Assembly (NCBI GenBank): GCA_045126215.1 | Contig: JBGVOD010000041.1 | Location: forward strand, 1 to 6,451 | Reading direction: 5' to 3' | Length of the DNA: 6,451 nt | Source of the DNA: SVEL01 sp045126215 | Lineage (GTDB): Bacteria > Bacillota > Clostridia > Lachnospirales > Lachnospiraceae | In this document: positions 1 to 6,255 of the stretch, in pieces | Layout of the letters: every line of letters begins with the position of its first letter | Position numbering within the stretch: position 1 is the first letter of the stretch | Translations under genes and position numbers: made by a program | Notes under the pieces: generated by a model | What the model was told of the DNA's origin: nothing | What the model saw: only the letters and a program-made list of their open reading frames with translations | Databases searched by the model: none

Positions 1-1267
1 TATTGCACACGTTACAATGTTGGCAAGTGCTGGTATTATCACAAATGAAGATAAAGATACAATTATTGCCGGACTAAAGAGTATTGATGAGGATATTACA
101 TCCGGCAAGCTTGAGATTACTACTGAACATGAAGATATTCATTCATTTGTAGAGGCAAATCTTATTGAAAGAGTTGGCGACGCAGGAAAGAAACTTCATA
201 CAGGAAGAAGCAGAAATGACCAGGTAGCTTTAGATATGAAGCTTTATACAAGAGATGAAATAAAAGAAGTTGATGAGTTATTAAAGAATCTTCTTCAGGT
301 AATTATCAGAATTATGAAGGAAAATGTTCATACATATATGCCTGGATTTACACATTTGCAGAAAGCGCAGCCTATAACAGTTGCACATCATTTTGGCGCG
401 TATTTTGAAATGTTTAAAAGAGACAGACAGAGACTTCATGATATATATGAGCGTATGAATTATTGTCCACTTGGCTCAGGAGCTTTGGCTGGTACAACAT
501 ATCCGCTTGACAGAGAATTGACAGCAAGTCTTCTTGAATTTTATGGTCCAACTCTCAATAGTATGGATTCTGTTGCAGATAGAGATTATCTGATTGAGTT
601 TTTATCTGCAATATCTACAATAATGATGCATCTTAGCAGATTTTCAGAAGAAATCATTATTTGGAATTCAAATGAATATAGATTCGTTGAGCTTGATGAT
701 GCGTATTCTACAGGTAGCAGTATTATGCCACAGAAGAAAAATCCTGACATAGCTGAATTAGTAAGAGGAAAGACAGGACGTGTATATGGTGCACTTATGT
801 CATTACTTACAACAATGAAGGGTATTCCTCTTGCATACAACAAGGATATGCAGGAAGATAAGGAATTTACATTTGATGCTATTGATACTGTAAAGGGATG
901 TATTTCTTTATTTACAGGAATGATTGATACAATGTCATTTAGAAAAGATGTTATGGAAAATAGTGCAAAGAATGGTTTTACCAATGCTACTGATGCTGCA
1001 GATTATCTCGTTGGTAAAGGCGTTCCATTCAGAGATGCACATGGTATTGTTGGACAGCTTGTATTATTCTGCATTGATAAGGATATTGCTCTAGATGATA
1101 TGACTATTGATGAGTTCAAGGCAATAAGTCCTGTTTTTGAAGAAGACATCTATGAAGCTATTGCACTTAAAACATGTGTAGAGAAGAGAGTGACTATTGG
1201 TGCTCCTGGTGCAGAGACAATGACAAAAGTAATAGAGATAAATGAAAAATATCTTAGTGAAAACTAA
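1..1267 (+). CDS. argH: Argininosuccinate lyase, 5' end cut off by the window
   Basis: Cytosolic enzyme that cleaves argininosuccinate into arginine and fumarate, the last step of arginine synthesis. The frame is already open at base 2 (Ile-Ala-His-Val-Thr before the Met at 17), and that stretch matches the interior of ArgH. The Met at 17 is therefore internal, and by comparison with E. coli ArgH (about 457 residues) roughly 40 N-terminal residues lie upstream of the window. Counting from the Met at 17, visible family motifs are HTGRSRND (61-68), the Thr-His pair of FTHLQKAQP (111-119) that contributes the catalytic histidine, SPLG-type PLGSGALAGT (151-160), and the mobile signature loop GSSIMPQKKNPD (233-244) with the catalytic serine. 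The C-terminal NATDAADYLVGKGVPFRDAHGIVG block is also typical. No frameshift or lost active-site residue is seen. The stop is 21 bases before tyrS, with no terminator between. Assignment is very secure. Confidence 0.97.
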   Translation, partial: IAHVTMLASAGIITNEDKDTIIAGLKSIDEDITSGKLEITTEHEDIHSFVEANLIERVGDAGKKLHTGRSRNDQVALDMKLYTRDEIKEVDELLKNLLQVIIRIMKENVHTYMPGFTHLQKAQPITVAHHFGAYFEMFKRDRQRLHDIYERMNYCPLGSGALAGTTYPLDRELTASLLEFYGPTLNSMDSVADRDYLIEFLSAISTIMMHLSRFSEEIIIWNSNEYRFVELDDAYSTGSSIMPQKKNPDIAELVRGKTGRVYGALMSLLTTMKGIPLAYNKDMQEDKEFTFDAIDTVKGCISLFTGMIDTMSFRKDVMENSAKNGFTNATDAADYLVGKGVPFRDAHGIVGQLVLFCIDKDIALDDMTIDEFKAISPVFEEDIYEAIALKTCVEKRVTIGAPGAETMTKVIEINEKYLSEN

Positions 1268-1288
1268 GGTTAGTATAAGGAGAATGAA

Positions 1289-2509
1289 ATGCAGTTATAT
1301 GATGAATTAGTAGCCAGAGGACTTATTGCTCAGGTTACAGATGAAAATGAAATAAAAGAAATGATTAATAATGGAAAGGCAACTTTCTATATTGGTTTCG
1401 ATCCAACAGCTGACAGTCTTCATGTTGGACATTTTATGGCGCTTTGTCTTATGAAGAGACTTCAAATGGCAGGTAATAAGCCGATTGCACTTATTGGTGG
1501 TGGTACGGCAATGATTGGTGATCCATCAGGTCGTTCTGATATGCGTCAGATGATGACAATAGAAACTATTAATCACAATTGTGAATGTTTTAAGAAACAG
1601 ATGAGCCGATTTATTGATTTTAGTGATGGAAAGGCTCTTATGGTTAATAATGCTGACTGGCTTATGGATCTTAACTATATTGAAGTATTAAGAGAAGTAG
1701 GTGCTCATTTTTCAGTTAATAGAATGCTTTCACATGAATGTTATAAACAGAGAATGGAAAGAGGTCTTACATTCCTTGAGTTTAACTATATGATTATGCA
1801 GAGCTATGATTTCTATGAATTATTCCAGAAATACGGATGTAATATGCAGTTTGGCGGAGATGATCAGTGGGCAAATATGCTTGGTGGTACAGAACTTATC
1901 AGAAGAAAGCTTGGTAAGGATGCTCATGCAATGACAATTACATTACTTCTTAATTCAGAAGGTAAAAAGATGGGTAAGACACAGTCCGGCGCTGTATGGC
2001 TTGATCCTGATAAAACATCACCATATGAGTTCTATCAATACTGGAGAAACGTTGCAGATGCAGATGTTCTTAAATGTATCAGAATGCTTACATTCCTTCC
2101 TCTTGAAGAGATTGATGCAATGGATAGCTGGGAGGGTAGTCAGTTAAATAAAGCAAAAGAAATTTTGGCATATGAACTTACAAAGCTTGTTCATGGTGAA
2201 GAGGAAGCAAAAAAAGCAGAAGAGAGTGCAAAAGCATTATTTGCAGGTGGAGCATCAAGCGAAAATGTTCCAACAGTAAGTCTCGGAGCAGAAAATGTTA
2301 CAGATGAAGGCGCAGAATTGTTAAATGCAATGGTTGTGGCTGGTATGGTTACATCAAAATCAGAGGCTAGAAGAGCTGTTGAACAAGGCGGAGTATCTGT
2401 TGAAGGTGAAAAGATAACAGACATTAAGTATGTTATAAGCAAGGAAGCTCTTGAAAATGGTGTTCTTGTAAAAAAAGGAAAGAAGATTTTTAAGAAGATA
2501 ACATTGTAG
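1289..2509 (+). CDS. tyrS: Tyrosyl-tRNA synthetase (class Ic)
   Basis: Cytosolic enzyme that charges tRNA-Tyr with tyrosine using ATP. At 406 residues it has normal length for bacterial TyrS. The Rossmann-fold catalytic domain shows YIGFDPTADSLHVGH (34-48) with the HIGH-type motif HVGH at 45-48, and the ATP-binding loop KMGKT at 227-231 (the KMSKS equivalent, in a form common in this family). The tyrosine pocket is recognisable: Tyr34, Tyr167, Gln171, Asp174 and Gln193 in GGDDQWAN. Residues from about 340 to the end form an S4-type RNA-binding domain (SKSEARRAVEQGGVSVEGEKI). The ATG start is fixed by AAGGAG at 1277-1282, six bases upstream. The gene follows argH by 21 bases, leaving no room for a T-box leader immediately upstream, so expression probably depends on the argH transcript. 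Whether this is the cell's only TyrS cannot be told. Confidence 0.98.
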   Translation: MQLYDELVARGLIAQVTDENEIKEMINNGKATFYIGFDPTADSLHVGHFMALCLMKRLQMAGNKPIALIGGGTAMIGDPSGRSDMRQMMTIETINHNCECFKKQMSRFIDFSDGKALMVNNADWLMDLNYIEVLREVGAHFSVNRMLSHECYKQRMERGLTFLEFNYMIMQSYDFYELFQKYGCNMQFGGDDQWANMLGGTELIRRKLGKDAHAMTITLLLNSEGKKMGKTQSGAVWLDPDKTSPYEFYQYWRNVADADVLKCIRMLTFLPLEEIDAMDSWEGSQLNKAKEILAYELTKLVHGEEEAKKAEESAKALFAGGASSENVPTVSLGAENVTDEGAELLNAMVVAGMVTSKSEARRAVEQGGVSVEGEKITDIKYVISKEALENGVLVKKGKKIFKKITL

Positions 2510-2530
2510 TTAGAATATGGAAGTGGTTTA

Positions 2531-3460
2531 ATGACTTTTGAGCTAAAAGAGAAAAGTGAACTTACAGATAAAATTTCAAATGAATATGTAGAGGCTGAAT
2601 TTGCAAGATTTGGTGGCGAGCTTATAAAGCTTTATTCCAGAAAAACCGGGATACAGTATATGAGTGAGCCAAAGCCTGGTACATGGGATAGGATATCACC
2701 TGTTCTTTTTCCTATTATCGGATGTGTAACTGACAATAAGATTATATGTGATGGAAAAGAATATGATATGTATATTCATGGGTTTGCTCATTTTCAGAAT
2801 TTTGATTTGTTTGAAAAAACTGAAAACAGTATTGTTTATGTATTAAAATCTGAAGGACGATATAGAGACGTATACCCTTACGAGTTTGAACTCTATTTAT
2901 CATATATATTACTTGATGATGGAATAAAATGTGGATGGAAGATTGTCAACAAGAGTAACTGTAAGATGTTTTTTTCAATTGGTGGTCATCCTGCATTTAA
3001 GTGTCCGATTGATGATAGCGATAGAAATGAGTATTTTATAAAGTTTCATGGAGCTTCAAAGCTTAGCAGATCACTTATAAATATGTCTAATGGTTGTTTG
3101 CAACCTGATAAGGAGAATATTGACACCAGTCTTAAAGATAAAAATGGTGAAGTAGGGTTGTTAATGTTTTCTGATGATTTATTTGACAGAGATGCATTGG
3201 TAATCGAAGACAATCAGGTACATCAGGTATCATTACTAAAACCTGATAAGACACCGTATTTGTCTGTACAGTTTGATGCACCGGTATTTGGTGTGTGGAC
3301 AGAAGCTGGTAAAAAGTCACCTTTTGTATGCATCGAGCCATGGTATGGAAGATGTGATATGATGGGATTTAAAGATGAATTTTCAAAAAGGGACTGGCAG
3401 AATTCACTGGATGCAGGTGAAGTATTTGAAAAGTCATATAGAATAAAAATTTTTGGCTAA
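2531..3460 (+). CDS. Aldose 1-epimerase (galactose mutarotase-like) family protein, LacX type
   Basis: A 309-residue beta-sandwich protein of the aldose 1-epimerase superfamily, closest in pattern to the LacX-like branch, not classical GalM. The family interconverts alpha and beta anomers of sugars or sugar phosphates. The hallmarks are present: HGFAH at 83-87, FSIGGHPAFKCP at 148-159 with the second conserved histidine (153), and CIEPWYG at 267-273 with Glu269 in the position of the catalytic acid. These three correspond to the His/His/Glu set of known mutarotases. No signal peptide or membrane segment is visible, so it should be cytosolic. The ATG is preceded by a weak site, GGAAGTGG at 2519-2526, and lies 21 bases after tyrS, suggesting the same transcript. 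Substrate is unknown: LacX-type proteins are poorly characterised and no sugar pathway gene is adjacent. Family is confident; activity is inferred. Confidence 0.86.
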   Translation: MTFELKEKSELTDKISNEYVEAEFARFGGELIKLYSRKTGIQYMSEPKPGTWDRISPVLFPIIGCVTDNKIICDGKEYDMYIHGFAHFQNFDLFEKTENSIVYVLKSEGRYRDVYPYEFELYLSYILLDDGIKCGWKIVNKSNCKMFFSIGGHPAFKCPIDDSDRNEYFIKFHGASKLSRSLINMSNGCLQPDKENIDTSLKDKNGEVGLLMFSDDLFDRDALVIEDNQVHQVSLLKPDKTPYLSVQFDAPVFGVWTEAGKKSPFVCIEPWYGRCDMMGFKDEFSKRDWQNSLDAGEVFEKSYRIKIFG

Positions 3461-3510
3461 GTGTATTGAGTTATAAAATGATAAATGTTGTGTTTATATA
3501 GGATGGTAAT

Positions 3511-3948
3511 ATGCTTTATATTATTGATGATTTGCTTTTTTGGGGGCCATATATAATAGCTGCTGTAGTAATAGTTTTTGTAATCATACGATTTTTCATA
3601 CGTGTTACAAAACGTATTAATAAAAATGAAGGTATGACTAAAGAAGAACTTAAATATGAAGTACAAGACGGAATTAACACAGTCGTAGAAAATTCACAGT
3701 TAATCGGAGGGATAGTTGGAGATGTAAGTGGCCTTGTAGATTGTGTGAAGGGTGTTTGCGAATTTGAAGGGGATTATCCGAAATACCCATGTGCAGAAGA
3801 TTATATTAATGTTGATGATAATTCAAAATATGGACATGTCACAACAATGTATCAAGGTCCAAATTGGATGTGCCCAAAGTGTAGTCGTTCAAATCCCTCA
3901 TATGTCGGTTCGTGTGCATGTGGATTCAACAAGAGAGAAAAGAAATAA
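3511..3948 (+). CDS. Small membrane-anchored protein with C-terminal zinc ribbon, function unknown
   Basis: A 145-residue protein I do not recognise as a named family. It starts with a hydrophobic segment (about residues 8-30, LLFWGPYIIAAVVIVFVIIRFF), followed by basic residues (RVTKRINK), which suggests a single membrane anchor with the rest in the cytoplasm. The middle (about 44-80) is a likely helix and a glycine/valine-rich stretch (IGGIVGDVSGLVD). The C-terminus carries Trp119 then CPKC (121-124) and CAC (135-137), a Cys4 zinc-ribbon or rubredoxin-like knuckle pattern. Cys78, Cys83 and Cys94 are extra. The ATG is supported by AGGATGG at 3500-3506, and an in-frame TAG at 3499 excludes an earlier start. 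It lies 50 bases after the epimerase gene and just before the terminator at 3960, so it is probably the last gene of that transcript. That it is a real gene is supported by the start site, domain layout and terminator; the role is unknown. Confidence 0.75.
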   Translation: MLYIIDDLLFWGPYIIAAVVIVFVIIRFFIRVTKRINKNEGMTKEELKYEVQDGINTVVENSQLIGGIVGDVSGLVDCVKGVCEFEGDYPKYPCAEDYINVDDNSKYGHVTTMYQGPNWMCPKCSRSNPSYVGSCACGFNKREKK

Positions 3949-3959
3949 TATGTGTTGTT

Positions 3960-3998
3960 AAGTGATTGTATAGTTTTTGACTATATAATCACTTTTTT
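3960..3998 (+). terminator. Rho-independent terminator after the argH-tyrS block
   Basis: The left arm AAGTGATTGTATAG (3960-3973) pairs with CTATATAATCACTT (3981-3994), giving a 14-base-pair stem with a single G-U pair, a 7-base loop, and a run of six T ending at 3998. It starts 11 bases after the stop of the zinc-ribbon gene. The stem is AT-rich, so termination may be partial. Confidence 0.82.
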
Positions 3999-3999
3999 G

Positions 4000-4028
4000 T
4001 TGAAGAAATTTATAAAATATGTTAGAAT
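4000..4028 (+). promoter_or_regulatory. Probable sigma-A promoter with extended -10 for the chemoreceptor gene
   Basis: TTGAAG (4000-4005) matches four of six bases of the -35 consensus. After a 17-base spacer, TAGAAT (4023-4028) matches five of six of the -10, preceded by TG at 4020-4021 as in extended -10 promoters. Transcription would start near 4035, giving a leader of about 43 bases before the ATG at 4078. The -35 sits directly after the T-run of the preceding terminator, which fits a new transcription unit. I see no motility-sigma (sigma-28) pattern here. Prediction by eye only. Confidence 0.55.
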
Positions 4029-4064
4029 TAAATTCAAATAAATAGTGATACAATTAAATACATC

Positions 4065-4070
4065 GGAGGA
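4065..4070 (+). promoter_or_regulatory. Ribosome binding site that fixes the chemoreceptor start
   Basis: GGAGGA lies seven bases upstream of the ATG at 4078, a near-ideal Shine-Dalgarno site. The longer reading frame could begin at GTG 4045, but that codon has no comparable site and would place the ribosome binding site inside the coding region. The ATG at 4078 is therefore the better start. Confidence 0.85.
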
Positions 4071-4077
4071 CATTACC

Positions 4078-6015
4078 ATGAAAGATAATGAAAAGATTTT
4101 AGATGGGGATTTATTTGTAACGGATGATATGGAGGTTTCACAGTATGAAACTGTCTATGATTCTGAAAATGTTGATTCTTCTTCAATGGAAACAGTTGAT
4201 GCGGTAGGTGAAGAAACATTTGAATCTGCAGATAAAGAGGATGGAAAAGAACAAAAAAAGAAGAAGAAAAAAGAAAAAATCGAAAATTTTGAAAATGTAA
4301 TTGTTGAGAAAAGAAAAGGTCTTAGATTAACGGCAAAGCTTATCTCTGTAGTGGTAGCAATACTATTTGTTTTAACAGGTATTTCTACTGTTATTTCTGT
4401 ATCTACTATGAAATCATCGACAATGAAATTGGTTGAGAATCAGTTGGATTCTTCAGTATATTCACTTGTTGAATATTATTCAGGATTAAGTAGTGCGAAC
4501 TTCAAAGTAACAGAAGATGGTAATTTTTATAAAGGAAGTTATATCATCCAAGAATATTCGTTTATATATGATGTTGCTGCAAAGAGTAATATGGAAGCAG
4601 CGCTCTTCTTTGAAAATAAGGCGTATGTGTCTACAATAGAAAAAGGTGAAGGATTTGACCTTGATATAAAAGTACCAGAAGATATATATAATGATATCAA
4701 AGAGTCAAAGGAAACAGTGCTAAAAAGAGGAATAGAAATAGATGGAGTTTCATATATAGCAATATACTCTCCACTTATTCAACCATCAGATGGTTCTGTA
4801 TGTGGTATGGTATTCTGTGGCATTCCTGAAAAGAATGTAAGTAAAGAAATCAATAGTTCGATTTTTAATGTTGTAATCTCAAGCCTGATTTGTATTGCTA
4901 TAAGTTCATTTATTGTTGTTCTTGTACTTAAAAAGATTATTAAACAGCTTAAGAAGACTGTTAACAATATGAATAGTTTATCAGAAGGTAGACTTGATGT
5001 TGAGGTAGGCAAGGAATTATCAAATAGATCCGATGAAATCGGCGATATTGCAAGAAGTGTTGAGACAGTTGTAAACAACTTTAAGAATGTTGTTACAAGA
5101 ATTGTAAGTGCTTCAAATAACTTAACTGATTTTACACAGCAGTTTATTGATTCGTTTATAAAGATTACAGATACAATTGATAATGTAAATGTCGCTGTAG
5201 AAGAGATTGCAAATGGTGCTACAAATCAAGCAACAGAGACACTCAATGCCAACAGTAAAGTTGCTAATATGGGTGGGGCAATTGGACATGCATCTAACAA
5301 TGTAGGATTGTTAGGTGAAAGTTCATCAAAAATGAGAGTTTATAGTGATGATGCCAGCAACACATTAGATGAATTAGAGAAGATAAGTGAGCAGACTAAA
5401 AAATCAGTATATGATGTCCAGAGTCAGACAAATCTTACAAATAAGTCTGCACTTGCTATTCAGGAAGCAACATCTCTTATTGCAGATATTGCCAGCCAGA
5501 CAAATCTTTTATCTTTGAATGCTTCTATTGAAGCTGCAAGAGCTGGTGAAAATGGAAGAGGTTTTGCAGTTGTTGCAAATGAAATCAGAAATCTTGCTGA
5601 CCAGTCAAGATTATCAGCAGAAAAGATTTCGCAGATTGTTGATGACCTTATTCTTAACTCTAATGTAAGTGTTAAGACAATGGATGAGGTCATGGGAATA
5701 ATTGAAACTCAGAATGTTAAACTTAATGATACAAAGAGAATGTTTGGATCATTAAATGATGAAATAAAAGAAGTTAATAATGCAATCGAGTTGATTGAAA
5801 AAGAAATGAAAGAACTTCTTAATACAAAAGATGCTGTTTCTGATACTGTTGAAACTCTTGCAGCAATTGCTGAAGAAAATGCAGCTAGTACAGAAGAAAC
5901 ATCAGCCTCTATGGTTTCTCTTACGGAAATTGTTGATGAATGTAAGAATGCTACAGATGAGTTGAGCATGTTGGCATCTGAACTTAATGAAAGCATAAGT
6001 ATATTTAAGATTTAG
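4078..6015 (+). CDS. Methyl-accepting chemotaxis protein, transmembrane, Cache-like sensor
   Basis: Inner-membrane chemoreceptor of 645 residues that would signal through CheW and CheA to the flagellar motor. Residue numbers are from the ATG at 4078. Residues 1-85 are a long cytoplasmic N-terminus, acidic to about residue 55, then lysine-rich (KEQKKKKKKEK). TM1 is about 87-109 and TM2 about 262-284. The extracellular part between them (about 150 residues) resembles a single Cache-type sensor, ending in the AIYSPLI and VCGMVFCGIP strands. A HAMP domain follows (about 285-340, with GRLDVEV and SDEIGDIARSV). The rest is the coiled-coil signalling domain. Its hairpin tip, QTNLLSLNASIEAARAGENG and the following GRGFAVVANEIRNLA, is at 474-507. 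Likely methylation segments are EEIANGATNQATET (375-388) and AEENAASTEETSAS (598-611). There is no C-terminal NWETF-type CheR tether. The ligand cannot be told. It has its own promoter and terminator, and no other chemotaxis gene is in view. Confidence 0.96.
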   Translation: MKDNEKILDGDLFVTDDMEVSQYETVYDSENVDSSSMETVDAVGEETFESADKEDGKEQKKKKKKEKIENFENVIVEKRKGLRLTAKLISVVVAILFVLTGISTVISVSTMKSSTMKLVENQLDSSVYSLVEYYSGLSSANFKVTEDGNFYKGSYIIQEYSFIYDVAAKSNMEAALFFENKAYVSTIEKGEGFDLDIKVPEDIYNDIKESKETVLKRGIEIDGVSYIAIYSPLIQPSDGSVCGMVFCGIPEKNVSKEINSSIFNVVISSLICIAISSFIVVLVLKKIIKQLKKTVNNMNSLSEGRLDVEVGKELSNRSDEIGDIARSVETVVNNFKNVVTRIVSASNNLTDFTQQFIDSFIKITDTIDNVNVAVEEIANGATNQATETLNANSKVANMGGAIGHASNNVGLLGESSSKMRVYSDDASNTLDELEKISEQTKKSVYDVQSQTNLTNKSALAIQEATSLIADIASQTNLLSLNASIEAARAGENGRGFAVVANEIRNLADQSRLSAEKISQIVDDLILNSNVSVKTMDEVMGIIETQNVKLNDTKRMFGSLNDEIKEVNNAIELIEKEMKELLNTKDAVSDTVETLAAIAEENAASTEETSASMVSLTEIVDECKNATDELSMLASELNESISIFKI

Positions 6016-6050
6016 ATTTGCTTATTTTACTTTTTCATATGTCCTCTTTT

Positions 6051-6091
6051 AAAAACGGGGCCTTCGCATTAACCGGCGAGGCCTCGTTTTT
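6051..6091 (+). terminator. Strong Rho-independent terminator after the chemoreceptor gene
   Basis: AAAAACGGGGCCTTCGC (6051-6067) pairs with GCGAGGCCTCGTTTTT (6076-6091) around an 8-base loop. The stem has about 16 pairs, with one G-U (6058-6084) and one bulged T (6064), and a GC-rich core. The T-run on the + strand and the A-run on the left arm mean it could also terminate transcription arriving on the - strand. It lies 35 bases after the stop codon. Confidence 0.92.
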
Positions 6092-6255
6092 AGTTTAATT
6101 TGTTCCGTTTTTTGGATATAAGAAGAAACTCTAATATCCTACAAAAGTCAAAAATGATGATATACCTTTTACAATATTTCAATTAAAGTGTAAATATACC
6201 TTTTTACTGGGGAAAATAAGCAATTAAATATACTTAACACAGTTAAATGCATAGA
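6092..6255. other. AT-rich intergenic stretch with small dyads, no supported gene
   Basis: No credible coding region is seen: the longest + strand start-to-stop stretch is about ten codons and lacks a ribosome binding site. Visible structure is limited. GGATAT (6114-6119) and ATATCC (6134-6139) form an inverted repeat that can extend inward by AGA/TCT after one mismatch and outward through T and A runs. TTTACA (6168-6173) and TGTAAA (6189-6194) form another dyad. ATATACC occurs as a direct repeat at 6160-6166 and 6194-6200. I could not find a convincing promoter. The stretch separates the terminator from the repeat array. Confidence 0.5.

Noticed and set aside
586..984. 132-codon open frame on the - strand inside argH
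   Set aside because: It is fully antisense to conserved ArgH sequence, including the signature loop, has no ribosome binding site of note, and gives a composition typical of a shadow frame.
3461..3510. Promoter in the gap before the zinc-ribbon gene
   Set aside because: TTGAGT at 3466 and TATATA at 3495 are 23 bases apart, too far for a normal promoter, so read-through from the epimerase gene is more likely.
3457..3666. 69-codon - strand frame over the epimerase end and the zinc-ribbon gene start
   Set aside because: Its Tyr/Phe/Ile-rich composition follows from AT-rich antisense DNA, and it overlaps the better supported + strand gene.
3752..3961. Second + strand frame inside the zinc-ribbon gene
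   Set aside because: It lacks its own ribosome binding site, destroys the Cys4 motif that makes the main frame convincing, and ends in the terminator stem.
4045..4077. Alternative GTG start adding 11 residues to the chemoreceptor
   Set aside because: No Shine-Dalgarno site precedes it, and it lies upstream of the strong GGAGGA site that serves the ATG at 4078.
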